In this document: positions 51,264 through 58,768 of the stretch, piece after piece
How positions within the stretch are numbered: the stretch's first letter is position 1
How the letters are laid out: each line of letters begins with the position of its first letter
DNA from: a marine bacterium B5-7
GTDB taxonomy: Bacteria > Pseudomonadota > Gammaproteobacteria > Arenicellales > CAJQKF01
Direction: 5' to 3'
Assembly (NCBI GenBank): GCA_021604525.1
Contig: BQJD01000012.1
Span: 47,552-111,551, forward strand
Length of the DNA stretch: 64,000 nucleotides
The notes under the pieces: model-generated
What the model saw: the letters and a program-made list of their open reading frames with translations, nothing else
Told to the model about the DNA's origin: nothing
Database searches by the model: none
Program-made: the position numbers and the translations under genes

Positions 51264-52463
51264 TTACTGCGAAGTGGCGACAACGGTGGGTTTTGCAATC
51301 ACACGGGTTGTTTCATTGCCAGGTGCCGGATTGCGGGGGATTTTCAGTGAACACAAAAGAGATAGAACGGCCATGGCGGTGCCGGCAAGGAACACCAGTT
51401 TTGGTGAGGCAATCCATAAAATTCCAAGTGTAGCCGGCAGGATCACCGCGGCGATATGATTGATGGTGAACGAGACACCGGCGGAGCTCGCTATATCGGC
51501 AGGATCGGCAATTTTCTGAAAGTACGTTTTAATTCCGATGGCTAACGCAAAAAAGAAATGATCGGCAATGTATAGACCGGCGGCTATGTTGGCGTTGTTA
51601 ACGAACGCATACGCAGTAAATATAATGATCAATCCCGCGTATTCGAATACGAGTGCGCTGCGTTCGCCGACGCGACCTACCAGTCTGCCAATACGATGTG
51701 CGAACAATATGTTCAACACGGCGTTGACTAAAAACAGCATCGATATGGCTGCCACACTGTAACCGAACTTTTCGACCATCAGGAATCCGGCGAATACCAC
51801 GAAGATCTGTCGTCGTGCGCCTGATAAAAAGGTGAGTACATAGTAAAGCCAATAGCGTTTTCTAAGTACCATCGTGCGACGTTGTTCAACCCCTTGGGGA
51901 TACATTGGAAAGACAATGGCACAAAACACGCCTACGGATAGTGTGACACCACCGCCGACGAGATACATCCAACGGTAATCAAGTTTAAACAGGTCGGCGC
52001 CAAGCCAGATCAGTGCGAATACCACAATGCCGGCGAAGGATCCCACAGCAATCACCTTGCCGAGGAATTCCGGCGCATCTTTTTTGTCGAGCCACTGCAA
52101 GGTGAGTGAACTGTGGAGTGTCTCGACGTAATGATAGCCGGTGGACATGATCACCGTAGTGACATACAAGCCAATCACGCTTGGAAACCAGCCGGTGATC
52201 ATTGTGCCGATACCAAGCAATCCGAGAGATAGATAGGCCAATGCCTGTTCACGCGACAGCAACAGCAGAAAGATTACGGTAAATGCGAGAAACCCGGGTA
52301 TCTCACGTATGCTCTGCAAAATACCCATCTCAACACCCGTAAACGCCGCGCGCTCAATGGCGAAATTGTTCAGCAATGCAGACCATGTGGCGAAGCTTAA
52401 TGGAATGGCAGCAGCAAGCAGCAACAACAGCCACTCGGGTTTTAGTCTTTCTTGAAATTTCAT
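51264..52463 (-). CDS. Major facilitator superfamily transporter
   Basis: The 399-residue protein has about 12 hydrophobic helices. It opens WLLLLLAAAIPLSFATWSALLNNFAIERAAFTGVEMG. A central loop (about 190-210, PMYPQGVEQRRTMVLRKRYW) separates the two halves, as in MFS carriers. The family cannot be narrowed further by eye. It is transcribed towards the quaternary-amine block, so it is not part of that operon, but its position suggests a related solute. A MITE-like element lies 37 bases upstream of its start. Confidence 0.83.
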   Translation of the reverse strand: MKFQERLKPEWLLLLLAAAIPLSFATWSALLNNFAIERAAFTGVEMGILQSIREIPGFLAFTVIFLLLLSREQALAYLSLGLLGIGTMITGWFPSVIGLYVTTVIMSTGYHYVETLHSSLTLQWLDKKDAPEFLGKVIAVGSFAGIVVFALIWLGADLFKLDYRWMYLVGGGVTLSVGVFCAIVFPMYPQGVEQRRTMVLRKRYWLYYVLTFLSGARRQIFVVFAGFLMVEKFGYSVAAISMLFLVNAVLNILFAHRIGRLVGRVGERSALVFEYAGLIIIFTAYAFVNNANIAAGLYIADHFFFALAIGIKTYFQKIADPADIASSAGVSFTINHIAAVILPATLGILWIASPKLVFLAGTAMAVLSLLCSLKIPRNPAPGNETTRVIAKPTVVATSQ

Positions 52464-52500
52464 CTATAGATAAAAATCGGTTACTGGTTTTCGTTAATTA

Positions 52501-52572
52501 GAACTTGTCTCAAACTGAGCGAAGGCCGCCAAGACAAGATGGGTGGGTTTGCCGCCATCTTGAGATAGGCTC
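52501..52572 (+). repeat. Short inverted-repeat element (MITE-like), copy C, 72 bp
   Basis: Terminal repeats GAACTTGTCTCAA and TTGAGATAGGCTC bound a 72-bp element. The left part (52501-52530) is nearly identical to copy B, and the right end matches the left end of copy A in reverse. An inner CAAGATGG/CCATCTTG pair can form a hairpin. TA flanks both ends, which could be a target duplication. The last base falls within the lepB stop codon. Confidence 0.75.
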
Positions 52573-53582
52573 TAGTGAATCGTCTTGCCCATACGGCCCC
52601 AGCGAATATCAAGGCTGTCGTCGACCGACAACCATATCTGCCGTGCAATGCCGATAACATCTGCGAGCGCAACAGGACCGATTACTCTTGAATCCTGGGA
52701 GTGGTTTCGGTTATCGCCCATGACAAACACATGGCCATGAGGCACCTTGAATGTCAGTTTGTCGATTACCGGGCGACTCCACTCCACTTCATATACACCT
52801 CGGGCGCCACGCTCGACCACTTCGATTCGACCACCGGATCGTGGAGTCGTTATAACCGACAAACTTTTGCCGTTGCGTTTGACATCCGTGCCTTCGATTT
52901 CAATTCTATCGCCCGGCATACCGATCACCCGTTTTATGAAAACCAGATTACGATTATCGGGATAAATGAAAAGCGCCACGTCGCCAGGTTGCAGAGAACG
53001 GGAACAGCCCGGACAATTCACGCGTTTGTCAGCGAACAGGAAGTCGCCTCGCAGAATACCCGGTGCCATGCTTTGTGAGGGGATACGAAATGATTCGATC
53101 AGGTTCGAACGGATGTAACCACCACCGGCTTTGAAAACCAGCAAGTAGGCGATAAGCAATACGGCGATATATAGTGGCGTGGTTTGCCACGGTCTTTCTG
53201 CGACGGGGTGGCGCCATGCCTGCCACAGCGCATCGACGATACTGATAAACCAGGTTAATAACGTGATCGCGATGCTGAGTACAAAACACGCTATCAGCCA
53301 CTTGTCTGGAACCAGAAGTGAAACCAGGGCAATGGCAGATATCGATGCGGTGCAGAATATCAGGAAAATCCACGCAGCCCTGCCAGGGTCGGCATTATAC
53401 AACTGCCCGTATCCAGGCAGTATCAGTGACATGGCGCCGGCGAATATGATTGACAGAAAATCACCGCGATGAGGCTTTGACGCGGCTTGATCAGGTTGTA
53501 CAGTATTCAACGAAAAGTCCGGGTGAGCGTGACGGTATGAATCCATCAGACGGCTTGGTTCGGGGTGTACGCATGTTATCAT
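52572..53582 (-). CDS. lepB: Signal peptidase I with membrane N-terminal extension
   Basis: The 336-residue protein removes signal peptides at the outer face of the inner membrane. The S26 catalytic Ser171 is in IPSQSMAPGILRGD and Lys217 is in VFIKRVIGMPGDR. GDNRNHSQDSR near residue 295 is the C-terminal box. About 135 residues precede the peptidase domain, with three or so extra hydrophobic helices and LPGYGQLYNADPGRAAWI, which resembles a small membrane domain (DUF5683-like). This is longer than ordinary short LepB forms. The stop TAG lies at the boundary of a MITE-like element. The exact start is uncertain (ATG 53582 or ATG 53546). Confidence 0.87.
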   Translation of the reverse strand: MITCVHPEPSRLMDSYRHAHPDFSLNTVQPDQAASKPHRGDFLSIIFAGAMSLILPGYGQLYNADPGRAAWIFLIFCTASISAIALVSLLVPDKWLIACFVLSIAITLLTWFISIVDALWQAWRHPVAERPWQTTPLYIAVLLIAYLLVFKAGGGYIRSNLIESFRIPSQSMAPGILRGDFLFADKRVNCPGCSRSLQPGDVALFIYPDNRNLVFIKRVIGMPGDRIEIEGTDVKRNGKSLSVITTPRSGGRIEVVERGARGVYEVEWSRPVIDKLTFKVPHGHVFVMGDNRNHSQDSRVIGPVALADVIGIARQIWLSVDDSLDIRWGRMGKTIH

Positions 53583-53687
53583 GATCGCACTCTAACTTGA
53601 GATCCTGACCAGCGTATCGGGGCAGTGTATTTTCACCTCCCATGGCACGTTGACAAGACTATCTTTCAATATCTGTTCGAGGTATCG

Positions 53688-54449
53688 ATGAAAGTTGGCT
53701 TTTTTGTAACCTGTCTGGTTGATCTGATGCGGCCTTCGGTCGGATTTGCGGCCATAGATCTGCTCGAGCAATCCGGTGCCGACGTTAGCGTGCCTAGTAA
53801 ACAAACCTGCTGCGGCCAGCCTGCTTTTAACAATGGCGACATGGCTGCAGCCCGGCCCATAGCTCGCCAGGTTATCCAGGCATTTGCGTCTTATGATTAC
53901 GTGGTCGTACCGTCAGGGTCCTGTGCCGGAATGATACGGGTGCATTATCCGGAACTGTTTGAACACGATTTCGGCTGGCAGCAAAAAGCAAGAGATCTCG
54001 CTGACCGTACTTATGAGCTGACTTCGTTCCTGGTCGATATTGCAGGCGTCGAAATTCACCTGGCAGCACGCAGCGGCACTGTCACCTATCATGATTCGTG
54101 TTCGGGTTTGCGGGAGCTTCAAGTCCATGATCAACCGCGCAAATTATTGGCCGGAATTGACGATCTGAAACTGATCGAAATCGACGACGGCAATGTTTGT
54201 TGCGGTTTCGGTGGCACGTTCTGTGTGAAGTACGCCGACATCTCAACTCGAATGGTCGATGACAAGGTCGAGCGCATTAACGAGACGGGCGCTGATGTGG
54301 TACTTGGCGGAGATCTCGGTTGCCTATTGAACATAGCAGGCCGACTAAGGCGCCGCGGAATGAATACCCGTGTCTTTCATGTTGCCGAATGGTTGGCTGA
54401 CAATGAACCGGGCGCCGGCATTGCCGAGCCATCCGGAGAGGCGCCATGA
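53688..54449 (+). CDS. lutA: L-lactate utilisation Fe-S protein LutA-like
   Basis: LutA, LutB and LutC together oxidise L-lactate to pyruvate in many bacteria. The 253-residue protein starts at ATG 53688, which has GAGG 5 bases upstream; the frame is open further back. Two CCG domains are visible, TCCGQPAFNNG near residue 40 and VCCGFGGTFCVKY near 172, which bind an unusual Fe-S cluster. It is cytoplasmic and forms a complex with the other Lut proteins. The gene overlaps lutB by four bases (ATGA). Confidence 0.9.
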   Translation: MKVGFFVTCLVDLMRPSVGFAAIDLLEQSGADVSVPSKQTCCGQPAFNNGDMAAARPIARQVIQAFASYDYVVVPSGSCAGMIRVHYPELFEHDFGWQQKARDLADRTYELTSFLVDIAGVEIHLAARSGTVTYHDSCSGLRELQVHDQPRKLLAGIDDLKLIEIDDGNVCCGFGGTFCVKYADISTRMVDDKVERINETGADVVLGGDLGCLLNIAGRLRRRGMNTRVFHVAEWLADNEPGAGIAEPSGEAP

Positions 54450-55987
54450 ACGTTGCCGAGTCACAGAGAAAATTCAAACAGCGCACCCACAAGGCGCTGC
54501 TCGATAACGATCTTCGCGCGGCACTCGGCCGAGCCCGTGGCGGTTTCGTCGAGGGTCGGCGGGCACGTGTGGCCGAGCTGCCGGAATTCGAACAGCTTCG
54601 CGACGCCGCCAACGAGATTCGCGAACACACGCTGGCGCATCTTGACTACTATCTGCTGACATTCGAGAAGAATGTCGAACGTCAGGGTGGTACCGTCCAC
54701 TTCGCATCCACCCCGGCCGATCTTCAACGCATCGTGCTGGATATATGTCGTGATACGGGCGCGCGTCGGGTTGCCAAGGGCAAGTCCATGGTGTCCGAGG
54801 AAACCGGGCTGAATGATGCGCTCGAAGATGCCGGTATCGAGTGCATGGAAACGGATCTTGGCGAATATATTATCCAGCTTGCCAAAGAACCCCCCAGCCA
54901 TATTATCGCTCCGGCAGTGCATAAGACCCGCGCACAGATTACAGAGCTGTTTCATCAGCATCATGGGCGTTACGGTATTACCGAACGTGCCGAGGATCGC
55001 GAGTCTATCGTGCGCGAAGCACGTACCGTGTTGCGTCAGACGTTTTTAAATGCGGATGTCGGTATTACCGGAGCAAACTTTCTGGTGGCGGAAAGCGGGT
55101 CCAATGTTCTCGTAACCAACGAGGGTAATGGCGATCTCACCAGCAACTTGCCGAAAGTGCATATCGTTACTGCCGGAATTGAAAAAGTCATTCCGACATT
55201 CGATGATCTGTCCGTCTTTCTTCGTCTGCTGGGGCGGAGCGCGACCGGTCAGGAGATGTCGGTCTACACAACCGTGTACTCCGGCCCGGCTCGGGCAACG
55301 GATGTTGAAGGCCCCGAACAATATCACGTCATTCTGCTCGACAATGGCCGCTCGACCATGCTTGGAAACGAGTTTCATGAGATGCTGCGATGCATCCGCT
55401 GCGGTGCGTGTCTGAATCATTGCCCTGTGTATAGTTCGATTGGCGGACATGCTTATGGCTGGGTCTATTCCGGCCCGATGGGGGCGGTGTTGACGCCGCT
55501 GGTCAAGGGGGTCGATTCAGCCTATGACTTGCCCAATGCCTGCACACTGAATGGACGTTGTCAGGAGGTATGTCCGATGCGGATACCACTGCCTTCCTTG
55601 CTGCGAAAATTACGTCAGCGACAAGTTGAAGCCAGACTGACGCCGGCCCGCCAGAAAATATCGTTATCCGCCTGGGGCGCATTGGCCAGGCGACCGCGCC
55701 TGTACCAGTTCGCCATGTCCCTGATGACCCCTTCACTTGCCTGGCTCGGACGAAGTGAAGGTCATATTCGCTATCTGCCTATGGCTGGGGGCTGGACCCG
55801 CGGCAGGCAACTACCTGTTCCACAGGGAAGTACGTTCATGCGTCAGTGGCGGCAGCGCGATGAGAAAACCCATGGCGATAGGCGCGGCAAAAACGGTGAT
55901 AAAAAAATAACAGATGGCGACAATCGCGACATCGTCGATCCACAAACGAAACCATCTCATGGCCCGGCTGACCGTGGAGGTGCATGA
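54446..55987 (+). CDS. lutB: L-lactate utilisation Fe-S protein LutB-like
   Basis: The 513-residue protein combines a LUD domain (about 60-310) with a 4Fe-4S ferredoxin-like region: CIRCGACLNHCPVY near residue 312 and GRCQEVCPMRIPLP near 372. It is the electron-handling subunit of the lactate dehydrogenase complex. The last 45 residues (DEKTHGDRRGKNGDKKITDG onwards) are polar and low in complexity, probably a disordered tail. Start and stop overlap the neighbouring genes by four bases each, so the three lut genes are translated as one unit. Confidence 0.92.
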   Translation: MNVAESQRKFKQRTHKALLDNDLRAALGRARGGFVEGRRARVAELPEFEQLRDAANEIREHTLAHLDYYLLTFEKNVERQGGTVHFASTPADLQRIVLDICRDTGARRVAKGKSMVSEETGLNDALEDAGIECMETDLGEYIIQLAKEPPSHIIAPAVHKTRAQITELFHQHHGRYGITERAEDRESIVREARTVLRQTFLNADVGITGANFLVAESGSNVLVTNEGNGDLTSNLPKVHIVTAGIEKVIPTFDDLSVFLRLLGRSATGQEMSVYTTVYSGPARATDVEGPEQYHVILLDNGRSTMLGNEFHEMLRCIRCGACLNHCPVYSSIGGHAYGWVYSGPMGAVLTPLVKGVDSAYDLPNACTLNGRCQEVCPMRIPLPSLLRKLRQRQVEARLTPARQKISLSAWGALARRPRLYQFAMSLMTPSLAWLGRSEGHIRYLPMAGGWTRGRQLPVPQGSTFMRQWRQRDEKTHGDRRGKNGDKKITDGDNRDIVDPQTKPSHGPADRGGA

Positions 55988-56646
55988 TGAGCCGTGAGCA
56001 AGTTATTAATTCGATACGCGCATCGCTGAAGCGTGCTGAAGCGCTCGATCCCAATGTGATTCGATCACTTGAAGCGCGCGATTCGGCGATGCAGCCACAT
56101 GTTCAACCCGCTTTTGATGAAGACCTCGTCGAACGAGTCATTCGCAAACATGAGGCGGTGCACGGCAGTGTCGTACGAATTGCCTCTTTGGACGATCTTG
56201 CAGCGACTGTGCATGCTTATCTCGAAGAGCTGGATTTACCAGATGAATTGGTGGCAGCCAGTCATGGCGATCTTGTCTCGGCGTTAAAGGAATCTGCGAT
56301 AAAAGTCGAATTCAGGCCGACACGTGGCGATGACCTTGTAGCGCTGTCAGTCGCTGATGCCGCTATCGCCGAGACCGGAACCCTGGTACTGGTGTCATCA
56401 GCGCACGCGCCGATGTTGCATAATTATTTGCCTGATCATCATCTGGTGTTGTTGCGAACATCGTCTATCGTTCGCTGGCAGGAGGACGTCTGGCGAATAC
56501 TGAAAGAGCAGGACAACTTTCCACCGCGAGGTATTGCCATGATTACAGGACCTTCCAAAACCGCAGATGTAGAGCAAACTTTGGAATATGGTGCCCATGG
56601 CCCTCGTGCGGTTCACTTGATTGTATTTAACGATTCGAGCGACTGA
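55984..56646 (+). CDS. lutC: L-lactate utilisation protein LutC-like (LUD domain)
   Basis: The 220-residue protein is the small LUD-domain subunit of LutABC. The pattern VALSVADAAIAETGTLVLVSS near residue 120, LPDHHLVLLRTSSIV near 145 and MITGPSKTADVEQTLEYGAHGPRAVHL near 185 is that of LutC/YkgG proteins. Two ATGs in a row, 55984 and 55987, give possible starts. The next gene starts four bases after the stop, which makes the acyl-CoA synthetase part of the operon. Confidence 0.91.
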   Translation: MMSREQVINSIRASLKRAEALDPNVIRSLEARDSAMQPHVQPAFDEDLVERVIRKHEAVHGSVVRIASLDDLAATVHAYLEELDLPDELVAASHGDLVSALKESAIKVEFRPTRGDDLVALSVADAAIAETGTLVLVSSAHAPMLHNYLPDHHLVLLRTSSIVRWQEDVWRILKEQDNFPPRGIAMITGPSKTADVEQTLEYGAHGPRAVHLIVFNDSSD

Positions 56647-56650
56647 CACC

Positions 56651-58300
56651 ATGCGCGCGCCAATCTTTAATCGTAACGAGGGTGTGAATTTCGACGAGTT
56701 GTCTGCCCGGTTCAAATGGAATCTGCCGGATCGGTTCAATATCGCCGGCGCCATTTGCGATGGCCGCGATGACATCGCCAGTGAAGTGGCGTTGTACTGC
56801 GAGGATGAGCTGGGTCGGACAAACCAATATACCTTTGAAGATATCAGGGTGCTGACAAACCGGTTTGCCAATGTGCTGAAGGCGTTCGGGATAAATTCGG
56901 GTGATCGTGTCGCCGTTGTCATGCCGCAACGTGTGGAGACGGCCATTGCTCATCTGGCTGCATTCAAGCTCGGTGCTGTGACAGTCCCACTATCGATCCT
57001 GTTTGGACCGGACGCGCTGCGTTATCGGCTAACCAACAGCGGTGCGCGTCTTGTCATTGGTAATAACCGGAATCGCGAGGTGCTTGAATCGCTTGCCGAT
57101 GAGATCGATACCATTGAACGGGTGATCGACTGCGACGATCGCGGTAATGCGGGATTCTGGCCGCTGCTGGAACGTGCTGCGGCTGGATTCGAGGCAGTGG
57201 ATACCTCAAGCGATGACGCCGCGTTGATAATTTATACCTCCGGTACTACCGGGCCACCGAAGGGTGCAGTGATCGCGCATCGTTGCCTGCTTGGTAATCT
57301 GACCGGCTTTGAATTATCCCAGGACTTTTTCCCGCAAAAAGACGATCTATTCTGGACGCCAGCCGATTGGGCGTGGACAGGCGGATTGATCGACGCCCTG
57401 TTGCCGTCATTGTATTACGGTCGGCCAGTGCTTGGTTATGACCAGGGAAAATTCGATCCTGAGAGGGTGCTTGAACTGATCGGGCGTTACCAGGTTCGAA
57501 ATGCCTTTATTCCGCCAACAGCATTGAAAATGATGCGTCAGGTAAATGACATTCGCGGTCGTTTCAACGTGCAGTTCAGGTCCATTATGTCTGCAGGGGA
57601 ATCGATGGGTGCCGAGTTGTATCACTTCGGTCGCGAAGCGTTTGGCGTCGACATCAACGAGATGTGGGGTCAGTCTGAATTCAACTATATCGTCGGCAAC
57701 AGTGCCTCGATACTCGAGGTCCGACCCGGATCAATGGGCAAACCCTATCCCGGCCACCGGGTTACACCCATAGATGATGAGGGCAATCCGTTACCGGCCG
57801 GGCAGACAGGGGAGTTGGCAGCGCATCGCGACGATCCGGTCATGTTTCTTCAATATCTTGATCAGCCGGACGCAACCAGGAAAAAATTCCTCGGTGAATG
57901 GTGGCGTACGGGGGATGTCGGTTATCGTGATGAGGACGGGTATCTTTGGTTTGTCGGCCGAGCGGATGACGTAATATCGAGCGCTGGTTACCGCATCGGA
58001 CCCGGTGAGATCGAAGACTGCCTGATCACCCATCCGGCCATATCCCAAGTCGCCGTGGTAGGCAGCCCCGATGACTTGCGAGGTGAGATCGTGAAGGCAT
58101 TCGTCGTATTGGCAGAAGGGTTCAGCGGTGACGATGCGCTCAAGAAAGATATTCAGGAATCAGTAAAGAAAAAACTCGCAGCCTACGAATATCCGCGTGA
58201 GATCGAGTTCCTTGATTCGCTGCCGCTAACGACCACCGGAAAGGTTCGCCGGATAGATCTTCGCGAACGAGAACGCCAACGTAAAAGCTCGCCCAATTAA
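56651..58300 (+). CDS. AMP-forming acyl-CoA synthetase (short/medium chain)
   Basis: The 549-residue enzyme activates a carboxylic acid with ATP and CoA through an acyl-adenylate. The motifs are IIYTSGTTGPPKGAV near residue 200, MWGQSEFNY near 337, WWRTGDVGYRDEDGYLWFVGRADD near 418, and the catalytic Lys in TTTGKVRRIDL near the C-terminus. The frame opens at 56621 inside lutC, but ATG 56651 avoids overlap and fits the family. It resembles acetyl/propionyl/butyryl-type synthetases. Placement directly after lutC suggests that the acid is a product or co-substrate of lactate-type growth. Confidence 0.87.
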   Translation: MRAPIFNRNEGVNFDELSARFKWNLPDRFNIAGAICDGRDDIASEVALYCEDELGRTNQYTFEDIRVLTNRFANVLKAFGINSGDRVAVVMPQRVETAIAHLAAFKLGAVTVPLSILFGPDALRYRLTNSGARLVIGNNRNREVLESLADEIDTIERVIDCDDRGNAGFWPLLERAAAGFEAVDTSSDDAALIIYTSGTTGPPKGAVIAHRCLLGNLTGFELSQDFFPQKDDLFWTPADWAWTGGLIDALLPSLYYGRPVLGYDQGKFDPERVLELIGRYQVRNAFIPPTALKMMRQVNDIRGRFNVQFRSIMSAGESMGAELYHFGREAFGVDINEMWGQSEFNYIVGNSASILEVRPGSMGKPYPGHRVTPIDDEGNPLPAGQTGELAAHRDDPVMFLQYLDQPDATRKKFLGEWWRTGDVGYRDEDGYLWFVGRADDVISSAGYRIGPGEIEDCLITHPAISQVAVVGSPDDLRGEIVKAFVVLAEGFSGDDALKKDIQESVKKKLAAYEYPREIEFLDSLPLTTTGKVRRIDLRERERQRKSSPN

Positions 58301-58768
58301 ATACACCTGAACTACAAATAAGGGGGAGTAACTACAATTCCCATCACGCGTTCAAAATCTTGCGGCAGTTCCGTAATGGCGAGCTAAAAATAGAAACCGC
58401 TCCACTGTGTGATCAGTTTCTGACCTGATACCCATCTTTAATAATCGTTAAAGTTACTTGACTGATACACGATTCCCCACAGTCGCTTTTCTCAAGTTAT
58501 GTTGTCCCGGGTTATCAGGATTATCTGCTGAATAGTTTGTACGGATGTTCCAGAACCCTTGTTTATACGTACATATAATTTGCACTAGTGGTTAGCTCTT
58601 ATTGAATATTTTGTTTTAAATTTGCTAACAAGTTCCTCAAAAGAGATTGCTTCCAGGCGTCCAATAATTTAGCATTCCGCCGCCGCAAGACTTATGTGTG
58701 CTTTAAGAAAGCGGTGGTTATTAATAAGAGCATTTTGTTAATCACACCGAAATACAAAAGGAGTTTGT
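58301..58768. other. Intergenic region, 468 bp, AT-rich
   Basis: This region separates the lut/acyl-CoA synthetase operon from the RHS locus. It is clearly more AT-rich than the genes to its left. No terminator with a good stem, repeat or gene was recognised. The right end carries the strong ribosome site AAAAGGAG (58756-58763) of the first YD-repeat gene. A composition change here fits the edge of an acquired segment. Confidence 0.55.
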
